From Bryobacterales bacterium (GTDB lineage Bacteria; Acidobacteriota; Terriglobia; Bryobacterales; Bryobacteraceae), in contig JADZCM010000012.1 in assembly GCA_020851555.1 (NCBI GenBank), forward strand, positions 1-64,000: 64,000 nucleotides of DNA, read 5' to 3'. Under the pieces are notes generated by a model. That model had not been told where the DNA came from. It ran no database searches and saw only the letters and a list, made by a program, of their open reading frames with translations. How positions within the stretch are numbered: the first letter of the stretch is position 1; the number at the start of each line of letters is the position of its first letter. Shown here piece by piece: positions 44,733-52,606 of this stretch. A program made the translations under genes and the position numbers.

Positions 44733-45128
44733 ATGGGGCACATGGCGCTCGGAGAGATCGCGAAACAGTTGGCGCAGCAGGCCCTGGCGGACCAGGTTGC
44801 CCCCTCCCAGCCGGCCGCCGCGCCGCCGGACAGCGCGGGCGCCATCATGGTGGGCGAGATTCAGGCGATGCAAAGAGCCTGCAAGGAGGACGAGGAACTG
44901 GTCGTTCTGGTTCGCTCCGGCACTGAAACGATCCGCGTGCTCGAGTTGATCGTGCCGTCCTGGGAGGTGCTGGTGCTGGCCGGACTCGACGAAACCAGGT
45001 GCACGACTCGCGTGGTGACGGCGCCGGAATCCGTTCAGCTCGTCTGTAAAGTGATGAAGGTGGCGCCTCCCGCAAAGCCCGGCCGTATCGCGTTCCGTCT
45101 TCCCAAAGCGAAGCCGGGCAAAGCCTGA
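44733..45128 (+). CDS. Conserved-looking hypothetical protein
   Basis: 131 aa. An N-terminal helix (MGHMALGEIAKQLAQQAL) and a Pro/Ala linker lead to a beta-rich domain (about 45-115: DEELVVLVRSGTETIRVLELIVPSWEVLVLAGLDETRCTT in two parts) and a Lys-rich tail. The second half is hydrophobic and compact, so it is probably a folded cytosolic domain. Not recognised. An ATG three codons later has a better-placed GGGG. It is divergent from the Gfo/Idh/MocA gene with a 93-bp gap. Confidence 0.6.
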   Translation: MGHMALGEIAKQLAQQALADQVAPSQPAAAPPDSAGAIMVGEIQAMQRACKEDEELVVLVRSGTETIRVLELIVPSWEVLVLAGLDETRCTTRVVTAPESVQLVCKVMKVAPPAKPGRIAFRLPKAKPGKA

Positions 45129-45159
45129 CCGCGCCACGGGCGGGAACGCCCTTCCCCCG

Positions 45160-45179
45160 GCGGGACATGCCTCCCGCCC
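45160..45179 (+). repeat. GC-rich palindrome, second copy of the ccm-operon hairpin
   Basis: GGCGGGA-CATGCC-TCCCGCC sits between the 3' ends of two convergent genes, with another GGGCGGGAACGCCC just before it. Arms are identical to the palindrome at 26321-26341. It could end both convergent transcripts, although no T-run is present. Confidence 0.6.
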
Positions 45180-45188
45180 CGGCGCCTG

Positions 45189-46223
45189 CTATGCGATGTG
45201 CGCCCCCTTGACCCCGACGTAGATGGCGTACAGCGACCGGCTGGCGGTCATGAAGAGCCGGTTGCGGCGGCCGCCCCCGAAGCACACATTGCCGCAGGTC
45301 TCCGGCAGCCGGATCGTCCCGATCACTTCACCCGAAGGCGCGATAATGCGCACCCCCGGGCTTGAGGCCGACCAGATGTTGCCGTCCACGTCGCAGCGTA
45401 TGCCGTCGCCGCCGGGCGAGGCGAAAGCCCGGCCGTTGCGCAGGGCGCCATCGCCGGTGACCTCCCAAACCTTGACGTTCGCTCCTTTGCCGGTATCCGT
45501 GACGTACAGCAGCTTGTAGTCCGGCGAGAAGCACAGGCCGTTGGGCCGGTCTATCTCGTCCGTGAGCAGAGTAACACGGCCGCCGGCCGGGTCCACGCGG
45601 TAGACGGCTTCTTTCAGTTCCGGCTCGGCGCGGTACCCTTCGTAGTCGCCGAGGATGCCATAGGGCGGGTCGGTGAAGTAGATGGCTCCGCTCGGGTGTA
45701 CTACGACGTCATTCGGCGAATTGAGCCGCTTGCCGTTGTAACGGTCGGCGATGGTGGTGACCGTGCCGTCCGGTTCATAGCGGGCCACGCGCCGGTTGCC
45801 GTGTTCGCAGGAGACCTGGCGTCCCTGGTAGTCGAAGGTATTGCCGTTGCTGAAGCCGGAAGGGTTGCGGAAGACCGAAACGTGGCCGTCCTCTTCCAGC
45901 CAGCGGCGCTGCAAATTGTTGGGGATGTCGCTCCAGACCAGGTAGCGGCCCGTGCCGTTCCAGGCGGGGCCTTCCGTCCAGAAGTCGCCGGTGTGGAGAC
46001 GTTGCAGGGGCGTGTTGAAGATAATGTACTTCGGAAACCGGGGGTCGGCGGCGACGATGTCCGGGTCAGGGTAGCCCTGCGGCTGGGACCAGTCGCGCCG
46101 GACGGGAGGCTCGGCGGGCGGCGGTTGCTGGGCCGGCGCAGCCAGGGGAAAGAAGGCGGCCGCCGCCAGGAATCCCCTCCTGTGAAGGCGGTCAAGCGCT
46201 CGTTGCTTGGTGGCTCGTTCCAT
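45189..46223 (-). CDS. Exported SMP-30/gluconolactonase-like protein
   Basis: 344 aa. An N-terminal Tat/Sec-like signal (LHRRGFLAAAAFFPLAAPAQ) is followed by a six-bladed propeller of the SMP-30/gluconolactonase/LRE family. Metal-binding positions are recognisable: TEGPAWN (Glu), LNSPNDVVV (Asn-Asp), RPNGLCFSPDYKLLYVTDT (Asn, Asp) and PGGDGIRCDVDGNIW. It hydrolyses sugar lactones or related esters outside the cytoplasm, consistent with the other exported sugar enzymes nearby. The start at ATG 46223 lies only a few bases from the predicted transcription start. Confidence 0.88.
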   Translation of the reverse strand: MERATKQRALDRLHRRGFLAAAAFFPLAAPAQQPPPAEPPVRRDWSQPQGYPDPDIVAADPRFPKYIIFNTPLQRLHTGDFWTEGPAWNGTGRYLVWSDIPNNLQRRWLEEDGHVSVFRNPSGFSNGNTFDYQGRQVSCEHGNRRVARYEPDGTVTTIADRYNGKRLNSPNDVVVHPSGAIYFTDPPYGILGDYEGYRAEPELKEAVYRVDPAGGRVTLLTDEIDRPNGLCFSPDYKLLYVTDTGKGANVKVWEVTGDGALRNGRAFASPGGDGIRCDVDGNIWSASSPGVRIIAPSGEVIGTIRLPETCGNVCFGGGRRNRLFMTASRSLYAIYVGVKGAHIA

Positions 46224-46235
46224 GGGAGTGAGGTA

Positions 46236-46264
46236 AGTATACCCCAGGCCGCCGGGCGCGCCAA
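46236..46264 (-). promoter_or_regulatory. Promoter of the SMP-30 gene (TTGGCG-N17-TATACT)
   Basis: On the minus strand TTGGCG (46264-46259), an exact 17-bp spacer and TATACT (46241-46236) match sigma-70 spacing. The expected transcription start is about 6 nt before the ATG, so the mRNA would be leaderless or nearly so; the sequence before the ATG (CTCACTCCC) also lacks a ribosome binding site. Confidence 0.65.
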
Positions 46265-46575
46265 TGCGCACTGCTATCTTTCGTGAACGTTAGCCTGCTG
46301 TCTAAAAATAGTATTGCAGCCGCGATCCCTCGGACATACAGTGTCCTGCCGGGGAAAAAGGTGTGAGGACAGCGTGTGCCCGGGCGCTTCGAGTGTGGCG
46401 AAAGTAGACCGCCTGCCCCTCCGCGGGAGCAGGCAATATTGGGTCTCGCCGCGGTGAGCCGCTCCGCGTTCCGCATACTTCTCCACCAGCCCTCAGGAAG
46501 AAGCGACAGGCAGGATTGGGGAAAGACCCGGTGTGCTTCACGGTTCTGAAACGAGACACTTCACGATAGTCAGCC
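46265..46575. other. Divergent gap between SMP-30 and the beta-helix gene
   Basis: About 310 bp without a gene. It contains a GCCTGC-N12-GCAGGC inverted repeat near 46410-46434, an AT-rich patch (CTAAAAATAGTATT) near 46300 and a GAAA-rich leader before the ATG. It may hold a structured 5' leader, but I recognise no known riboswitch. Confidence 0.4.
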
Positions 46576-48609
46576 ATGAGCAAGCGAATCGGTTATGTCC
46601 TCCTGCTGGCCGGCCTGGCACGGGGCGCGGTATACGAGGCCGGTCCCGGACGTCCCTACACGTCGATCGGCGCCGTGCCCTGGGCCACGCTACAGCCCGG
46701 CGACACCGTCCGGATCCACTACCGGCCCGATCCCTACCGCGAGAAATGGGTGATCTGCCGCCAGGGAACCGCGGCGGCGCCCATCACCGTCAGTGGTGTG
46801 CCCGGCCCCGCCGGGGAGTTGCCGGTGATCGAGGGCATGAACGCAGTCACCGCGCCCGGCCTCAACTACTGGAACGAAGGGCGGGGGATCATCAAGATCG
46901 GCGGAGCCAACACTCCGGCGGATACGATGCCTCAGCACATCATCATTGAGGGGCTGGAGGTCCGTGGGGCGAGATCGTCCTATACATTCAGGGATGACAG
47001 CGGCACGACGGCCGCCTACTCGGCAAATGCGGCGGCGATTTACATCGAGAAGTGCCAGAACTGCACGATCCGGAACAACATCCTCCACGACGCCGGCAAC
47101 GTCCTCTTCGTCGCTTCCTCGGACGCAGCCGCCTCGCGGAATATCACGGTTCAGGGCAACTACATCTACGACGGAGGCAACCCTGGAAGCATCTACGAGC
47201 ACAACGTCTACACCGCCGCGCTGGGCATCACCTTCGAGGGCAACCGTTTGGGAAGGCTTCTGACGGGAGCCGGGGGCAACAACCTTAAAGACAGGTCCGC
47301 TGGAACCGTGATTCGCTACAACTGGATCGAAGGCGGGAACCGCCAACTGGATCTTGTGGACGGCGAGGACTCGTCCCTCATCAGGAACGACCCGAGCTAC
47401 CGGGTGGCGGAGGTCTATGGAAACGTTCTGATCGAGTACCCGGACGACGGCAACCGCCAGATGGTTCACTACGGCGGGGACAGCGGGAACGAGGCAGCCT
47501 ACCGCAAGGGAACGCTCTATTTCTACAACAACACGCTCGTGTCTCAACGGGCGGACCGTACAACGCTTTTCCGCCTATCCACGAACGATGAGACCGCCGA
47601 CCTGCGCAACAACGTCTTCTACGCGAGTGCGGCGGGTTCCACCGTGTCACTCGCCGACGCATCCGGCCGGTTCTACCTGAGCCACAACTGGATCAAGCCC
47701 GGCTGGGTTTTCAGCTTCGGCGCGTTCGCCGGCATGGTGGGCGACGACGGAACCATGGTGACCGGCTCCGGACCGGGATTCCGGAATGAGGCCGGCCAGG
47801 ACTACCGGCCGGCCGGCGGCTCCCAGTGCATCGACGCTGGGACGGGGCCCCACGCGGCGGTGCTCCCGGAGCACGACGTCGCGCTGGAGTATTCCAAGCA
47901 CCTGGCCACCGCCGCGCGTCCGAAGGACGGCCTGCTGGACATTGGAGCGTTCGAGTTCCAGCCGGCGGCAAGCCCCTCGCTCGAACCCGAGGAATGGCTT
48001 TTCCTGGATCTGCTGAACGCCTACCGCGCGCAGAACGGAGCCGGTCCTCTGCGGGTTTCCGCCACTTTGCAGCAGGCGTCCGAGTGGATCAGCAACGATA
48101 TGGCGAGCAAGAACTACGTGAGCCACACCGACAGCCTCGGGCGCAGCGCCGGCGCGCGGCTGGCGGCGTTCGGCTATGTGTACAGTCCGTGGGGAGAGAA
48201 CATCGCCGCGGGATACGCCGGTGCGCAAAACACGTTGACCCAGTGGGCGAACGCCTGCGACCCGGATTCATCCGGCCGCTGCACCTACGCCCACCGCCTG
48301 AACATGCTGAATCCGGCCTTTCAGGCGATCGGCATCGGCCGGGCCTACAAAGCGGGTTCCACCTATGGATGGTATTGGACCACCGACTTCGGCGGCGTAG
48401 TGGACCAACCCGTCAACCCGCCCGCTGCCGGCGCGTGCGATCTAAGCCGGGATGGAACGGTCAACGTGGTTGACGTGCAGCAGGCCGTCAACATGGCATT
48501 GGGGCTGACTCCGTGCACCGCCAATATCAATGGAGCCGGAGTGTGCAACGTCGTCACGGTGCAGCGGATTGTGAACGCCAGCCTGGGCAACGGCTGCGTG
48601 GTTGACTAG
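46576..48609 (+). CDS. Secreted mosaic protein: right-handed beta-helix, CAP domain, dockerin-like repeats
   Basis: 677 aa with a signal peptide (about 1-18). Residues about 25-455 form a parallel beta-helix of the pectate-lyase/right_handed_helix type (IYIEKCQNCTIRNNILHDAG, NITVQGNYIYDGG, GTLYFYNNTLV), like poly-uronate-binding or -cleaving enzymes. Residues about 475-610 are a CAP/SCP-PR1 domain: LLNAYRAQNGAGPL, HTDSLGRSAGARL, YSPWGENIAAGY, YGWYWTTDFGG, with conserved His and Glu. The last 55 residues contain two dockerin-like F-hand units (CDLSRDGTVNVVDVQQAV, then INGAGVCNVVTVQRIV), the second lacking calcium-binding Asp residues. The combination suggests a cell-surface or matrix protein acting on polysaccharide. 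Confidence 0.8.
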   Translation: MSKRIGYVLLLAGLARGAVYEAGPGRPYTSIGAVPWATLQPGDTVRIHYRPDPYREKWVICRQGTAAAPITVSGVPGPAGELPVIEGMNAVTAPGLNYWNEGRGIIKIGGANTPADTMPQHIIIEGLEVRGARSSYTFRDDSGTTAAYSANAAAIYIEKCQNCTIRNNILHDAGNVLFVASSDAAASRNITVQGNYIYDGGNPGSIYEHNVYTAALGITFEGNRLGRLLTGAGGNNLKDRSAGTVIRYNWIEGGNRQLDLVDGEDSSLIRNDPSYRVAEVYGNVLIEYPDDGNRQMVHYGGDSGNEAAYRKGTLYFYNNTLVSQRADRTTLFRLSTNDETADLRNNVFYASAAGSTVSLADASGRFYLSHNWIKPGWVFSFGAFAGMVGDDGTMVTGSGPGFRNEAGQDYRPAGGSQCIDAGTGPHAAVLPEHDVALEYSKHLATAARPKDGLLDIGAFEFQPAASPSLEPEEWLFLDLLNAYRAQNGAGPLRVSATLQQASEWISNDMASKNYVSHTDSLGRSAGARLAAFGYVYSPWGENIAAGYAGAQNTLTQWANACDPDSSGRCTYAHRLNMLNPAFQAIGIGRAYKAGSTYGWYWTTDFGGVVDQPVNPPAAGACDLSRDGTVNVVDVQQAVNMALGLTPCTANINGAGVCNVVTVQRIVNASLGNGCVVD

Positions 48610-48718
48610 CGGCCCGCCCGTGGGTATTTGCCGGGACCGGCGGCGGAAGCGGCGCTTGCCGTCCGTGAAACGCGCCCTTCCGCCCCTGAGAGCGCCGGGA
48701 ATCGGGTAGAGTGGGGAT

Positions 48719-48808
48719 GGAGGAATGGCCGAGCGGTCGAAGGCGGCGGTCTTGAAAACCGTTAGGGTCGGAAGGCCCTCGGGGGTTCGAATCCCTCTTC
48801 CTCCGCCA
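48719..48808 (+). tRNA. tRNA-Ser (TGA)
   Basis: A 90-nt class II tRNA. Acceptor stem GGAGGAA pairs with TTCCTCC, discriminator G, encoded CCA. The anticodon stem GCGGT/ACCGT surrounds loop CTTGAAA with anticodon TGA. A long variable arm (GGTCGGAAGGCCC region) and the T loop GGTTCGAATCC are present. Confidence 0.97.
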
Positions 48809-48976
48809 GCGGTCTTTGCTCTCCTTTTCGGAGTTGCCTGCCCCGCTTGAGCGCGTTCAGCCGCCGCGGCGACTGCCTTCACGTCAGAGGATCTCAGGCG
48901 CCCTGCCGGGAGTTCCCTTCCCCGCCCGGAGCAGTCCGGTTGGGCAATGCCGAGGAGACGCCGCAGCCGGTTACGG

Positions 48977-49744
48977 TCACACCACGGTCAGCCCGCCGTC
49001 CACGGTAAGGGCATGCCCGACCACGTAGCTTGCTCCGGGGCTGCAAAGCCACAGCACGGCCCAGGCGATCTCCTCGGGCCTGCCCGCGCGGCCGATGGGA
49101 ATGAGCGTTCCCATTTCGGCGTACGCCTGCTCGTTTCCGGCAAGGACGTCGCGGGCCATCTGCGTGTCGATCGAGCCGGGATTGACGGCGTTCACGCGAA
49201 TGCCGCGCTTGGCGTATTCCACGGCGGCGGTCCGCGTCAGTCCAATCACGCCGTGCTTGGATGCAACGTAGGAGCCCATGCCGGGGATGCCGTTCAACGC
49301 ACCCACCGACGCGTTATTGACAATCGCGCCGCTGCCCCGGTGTTGCATGTGCCTCAGTTCGTGCCGCATGCAATTCCACACTCCGCTCAAGTTGATCCCC
49401 ATCACGCGGTCCCAGTCTTCGCGGGTGCTTTCGGCGGTCGGGGCGATATGGGCCATGACCCCCGCGTTATTGAATGCCGCGTCGAGCCCGCCGAACTCGG
49501 CGACGGTGCGGTCCACCATCGCCGCCACCTGGGCGTCGTCACTGACGTCGCAACAGATGGCGATGGCCTTGCGGCCGGCGGCGAGCAACCGCTCGGCCGC
49601 CGCCTTCACCGCCTCTTCCTTGTAGTCGGCAAGCGCCACGGCCGCGCCCGCCTCGGCGAAGATGTTCGCCGTCGCCAGTCCTATGCCCGCCGCCGCCCCG
49701 GTGACGAGCGCCACCTTGCCGCTGAAATTCAATGGATTGTTCAT
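48977..49744 (-). CDS. SDR-family oxidoreductase (classical, FabG/glucose-dehydrogenase-like)
   Basis: 255 aa. Cofactor motif TGAAAGIGLA, NNAGV, catalytic Ser in NNASVGAL and YVASK (Tyr and Lys), with the C-terminal PEEIAWAVLWLCSPGASYVVGHALTVDGG of classical SDRs. Asp in LADYKEE after the second strand suggests NAD(H) preference. Substrate unknown. ATG start; the cyclophilin-like gene lies 129 bp upstream on the same strand. Confidence 0.9.
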   Translation of the reverse strand: MNNPLNFSGKVALVTGAAAGIGLATANIFAEAGAAVALADYKEEAVKAAAERLLAAGRKAIAICCDVSDDAQVAAMVDRTVAEFGGLDAAFNNAGVMAHIAPTAESTREDWDRVMGINLSGVWNCMRHELRHMQHRGSGAIVNNASVGALNGIPGMGSYVASKHGVIGLTRTAAVEYAKRGIRVNAVNPGSIDTQMARDVLAGNEQAYAEMGTLIPIGRAGRPEEIAWAVLWLCSPGASYVVGHALTVDGGLTVV

Positions 49745-49873
49745 AACGTAGAGCCTCTCTCAGTTGGTGATTCCCCGGCGAAACCCTTTCTCGCCTCTGT
49801 CTCGTGCCGCTGTGTGGGTTTTCGTTTTCCCAGTCGGCAAATGCGTCAAGAATCGGAGTCTTCCTGCGTGCGG

Positions 49874-50245
49874 CTAGGCCGGCTCCACTCTGACGCTTCG
49901 CGCGCGAAGCTTCTGCAAGTCCTCGACGTTGGTCACCTGGCCCACGATGTTCACGGCGCTGGCCGCCCGGCATTCGCCGCCGCGGCTCGCCGGTGTGGGA
50001 CCCCAGAACAGGCACAGGCAGTGCCCGGCCGTCCAGTAAGCGACCGTGCCGGGGTCGACGACATCGGTGGCGTCCTTCTCCGGACCGGCCACGACAGGAA
50101 CATCAAAATAGAATTCATCGCCCCAGTAGCTGCCGCTGGACTCGATGGGCAGGGCTTCAAGCAGTTTCCGTGCGGTCGGCGTGTCTCTCCACTCCGACTC
50201 GATGGTGACGTCTCCAATTACGAAGTTGACTGTGCTCATATCCAT
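49874..50245 (-). CDS. Cyclophilin-like fold protein
   Basis: About 123 aa. It resembles the cyclophilin-like (TM1367/DUF3830) family: FVIGDVTIESEWRDTPTARKLLEALPI, a GSYWGDEFYFDVPV strand pair, VVDPGTVAYWTAGHCLCLFWGPTPAS and NIVGQV. The active-site residues of true prolyl isomerases are not preserved in this family and its function is unknown. Two Met codons (50245 and 50239) compete as start. Confidence 0.75.
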   Translation of the reverse strand: MDMSTVNFVIGDVTIESEWRDTPTARKLLEALPIESSGSYWGDEFYFDVPVVAGPEKDATDVVDPGTVAYWTAGHCLCLFWGPTPASRGGECRAASAVNIVGQVTNVEDLQKLRARSVRVEPA

Positions 50246-50310
50246 ACCTACTCTACTAAACCCCGTGCGGCGGGGCCGCCGCGGCCGCATGCGGGAGCGC
50301 GCCGATGGAC

Positions 50311-50316
50311 TACAAT
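50311..50316 (+). promoter_or_regulatory. -10 element TACAAT of the nuclease-like gene
   Basis: TACAAT lies 8 bp before the ATG of the downstream gene. With normal spacing transcription would start at or next to the start codon, giving a leaderless mRNA. No clear -35 is seen. Confidence 0.45.
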
Positions 50317-50324
50317 AGACGCGG

Positions 50325-51827
50325 ATGTCGTCCTCCGCGCCCGGGCTCGGGCGGCGCTCTCCGGCCGAAGCCCGCGCGGCGATTGAGCGCTTTCTCAACG
50401 CCAGCCGCCAACCCATCCTGCTGGAGCCGGGCGAAGATCCGTTCAAACTCGAGGCCGGCTGCTATGAGCTGCACTGGAGCGGAGAGCGCCTCTCGGTGCA
50501 GGCCTGGGACCGGGATCGGAACCTAGTGCGGCGTGTTCTCGGCCTGGGAGAAGAGCGGCCCGGGAAACTGGAACTCGTCATCGAGAAGTTCCCCAAACGC
50601 GAAGGCCGCATTCTGCTCCTGGACGCTGCGCGGCCCTCGATGCGGAGCGCGCCCGCCAAAGGGCGGCGCCTCGCCTTCCGCGAACGGTTCCGCCGCCTGC
50701 TGGGGCGTTCGTTCCCCGGCTGGAAAGTCGCGGAACTCAGCACTGAACTGGACCTGGAGCACAGTCTGTCCTCGCTGTATCCACGGGCCCTGTTGCGGCG
50801 GGGCATGAGCGGGCGAGCGGCGATCGCCTCGCCCCCCGAAGGGCCGCCTGCCGATGGCGTGCTCAGCTTTGGCCTGGTCTGGCTGGATCACCTGAGACGG
50901 CGCGAGCCCCGCCTGACGATCGAGGGCCTCACCGTGTTCCTGCCGGAAGGCCGCGAGCAGTCCACCTGCCTCCGCCTGCGCTGGCTCGACCCCGCGGCGG
51001 CGCGCGTCGAGGCCTTCGTCTATTCGACGGAAGATCACGCCGCCAGAGCGGATCTGGCCGACTACGGCAACCTCGACACGCGGCTGGAGCCTTTCCGGGA
51101 CCCGGCGCGGTCCTTGACCTCGCGTGTTCATGGTTGGGTGGAACGGCTCAGCCGGCTGCCGGGCGTGGAACCGGTTCCCCTTCCGGGCGGCGCCGCCAGT
51201 CTGCGGGTGCGTGGGATGGAGTTTGCCCTGGCGCAGGCCGGCACGCTCCGGTTCGGTCTGCATGGGAGAGCCATTGCCGGGGAGTCAAACCTGGCCGAGA
51301 TAGAGGCGCTGGCGCGGCAACTGGCGCGGTGGCGCTCCGCGGACCCGCCGGACCGCGAAAACCCGCTGTACCGCGCGCAGCCCGAGCGCTGGCTGGAGAG
51401 CGCGGTCCGGGCGGACCTGGAGGAGATCGATGCCGCCCTGGCTTCCGGGCCCGTTTACGGCCAGGTCCCGGCCTTCGCCGGCGGAGAGCGCGGAGTGCTC
51501 GACCTGGTGGCGGTCGAACGCACAGGCAGGCTGGTGGTGCTGGAACTCAAGGCATCGGAGGACATTCACCTCCCGCTCCAGGCGCTTGACTACTGGATGC
51601 GCGTCCAGTGGCACCTGGAACGGGACGAATTCCGGACGCGAGGCTACTTCCCGGGAACCGAGCTTCGCCGCGAGCTTCCCCGGCTGTTGCTCGTCGCGCC
51701 CTCGCTCGACTTCCACCCCGCCACGGACGTGATCGTGCGCTGCCTCTCCCCGCGGATACCTGTCGAGCGGATCGGCCTCGGAGTAGAATGGCGTAGAAAA
51801 GCGAAGGTCGTTTTCAGAAAGCGCTGA
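50325..51827 (+). CDS. Uncharacterised protein with C-terminal PD-(D/E)XK nuclease-like domain
   Basis: 500 aa, cytosolic, very Arg-rich (nucleic-acid-binding character). The C-terminal 130 residues carry a restriction-endonuclease-like core: Asp393 in GVLDLVAV, then Glu407-x-Lys409 in LVVLELKASED 14 residues later, and a following Gln-bearing helix LPLQALDYWMRVQWHL. This is the D-(x)n-ExK arrangement of NucS/DUF91-type nucleases. The N-terminal 350 residues are not recognised; they include a LERRFRRLL-like basic stretch near 120 and several beta-rich segments. Specificity is unknown: DNA repair, defence and RNA processing are all open. It is followed after 5 bp by an SDR gene in the same direction. 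Confidence 0.6.
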   Translation: MSSSAPGLGRRSPAEARAAIERFLNASRQPILLEPGEDPFKLEAGCYELHWSGERLSVQAWDRDRNLVRRVLGLGEERPGKLELVIEKFPKREGRILLLDAARPSMRSAPAKGRRLAFRERFRRLLGRSFPGWKVAELSTELDLEHSLSSLYPRALLRRGMSGRAAIASPPEGPPADGVLSFGLVWLDHLRRREPRLTIEGLTVFLPEGREQSTCLRLRWLDPAAARVEAFVYSTEDHAARADLADYGNLDTRLEPFRDPARSLTSRVHGWVERLSRLPGVEPVPLPGGAASLRVRGMEFALAQAGTLRFGLHGRAIAGESNLAEIEALARQLARWRSADPPDRENPLYRAQPERWLESAVRADLEEIDAALASGPVYGQVPAFAGGERGVLDLVAVERTGRLVVLELKASEDIHLPLQALDYWMRVQWHLERDEFRTRGYFPGTELRRELPRLLLVAPSLDFHPATDVIVRCLSPRIPVERIGLGVEWRRKAKVVFRKR

Positions 51828-51832
51828 GGGAC

Positions 51833-52564
51833 ATGCCGGCAGCGATCGTAACGGGGGCGAGCCGCGGCATCGGGCGCGATATCGCCCGGGAGTTGTCGAA
51901 AACACATTCCGTGGTGGCAACCTACCGGGAACGCCGGGACGCCGCCGAATCCCTGCGCGCCGAAACCGGCGCCGAGGTCTTTCAGTACGACGTCAGCGCG
52001 GCCCGGGACCGCGCGGCGTTGCTGGAGTTCGCGCGGGAGCGTTTCGGACGCCTGGACCTGCTGGTCAACTGCGCGGGCATGGCGCCGCGCGAGAGGCGGG
52101 ACATTCTCGAGGCGACCGAGGAGAGCTTCGACGAGGTGCTCGCCACCAACCTCAAGGGCCCCTACTTTCTCACCCAGCAGGCGGCGCGATGGATGGCGGA
52201 GGCGGGCCAAGGGAGGATCGTGTTCATCACGTCCATTTCCTCCTACGCGGCGTCGGTCAACCGCGGCGAGTATTGCGTATCCAAGGCGGGGCTCAGCATG
52301 GCCGTCTCGCTCTTCGCCTCGCGCCTTGCGGCTTTGGGCATCCAGGTGTTTGAGATACGGCCCGGGGTGATCCGCACCGACATGATCAGGGCGGTGGAGA
52401 AGTCCTACGAGGAGCGCATCGCCAGGGGCCTGCTGCCTCAGGGCCGGATGGGCGAACCCCGGGACGTTGCCCGGGCCGTGCGCGCCATCGCCGACGGGTT
52501 GCTGGACTACTCTACGGGCCAGGTGCTGAACGTCGACGGCGGCTTCCACCTGCGCGGCTTGTGA
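51833..52564 (+). CDS. SDR-family oxidoreductase, 3-oxoacyl-ACP-reductase-like
   Basis: 243 aa. TGASRGIGRDIA cofactor loop, NCAGMAP, SITSISSYAASV with catalytic Ser, and YCVSKAG (Tyr, Lys) are intact. The C-terminus RPGVIRTDMI and GQVLNVDGGFHLRGL is typical of FabG-like and sugar-alcohol SDRs. RYRERR after the second strand suggests NADPH. The following MFS and old-yellow-enzyme genes run in the same direction with short gaps, so a small catabolic operon is likely. Confidence 0.88.
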   Translation: MPAAIVTGASRGIGRDIARELSKTHSVVATYRERRDAAESLRAETGAEVFQYDVSAARDRAALLEFARERFGRLDLLVNCAGMAPRERRDILEATEESFDEVLATNLKGPYFLTQQAARWMAEAGQGRIVFITSISSYAASVNRGEYCVSKAGLSMAVSLFASRLAALGIQVFEIRPGVIRTDMIRAVEKSYEERIARGLLPQGRMGEPRDVARAVRAIADGLLDYSTGQVLNVDGGFHLRGL

Positions 52565-52606
52565 GCGTGGCGCGCTCCACAGTAAGATGACTCACGGACT
52601 ACTGTC

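Noticed and set aside
44639-45137. N-terminal extension of the Gfo/Idh/MocA protein
   Set aside because: The extension is not protein-like, overlaps a divergent gene, and the Tat signal sets the start at 44639.
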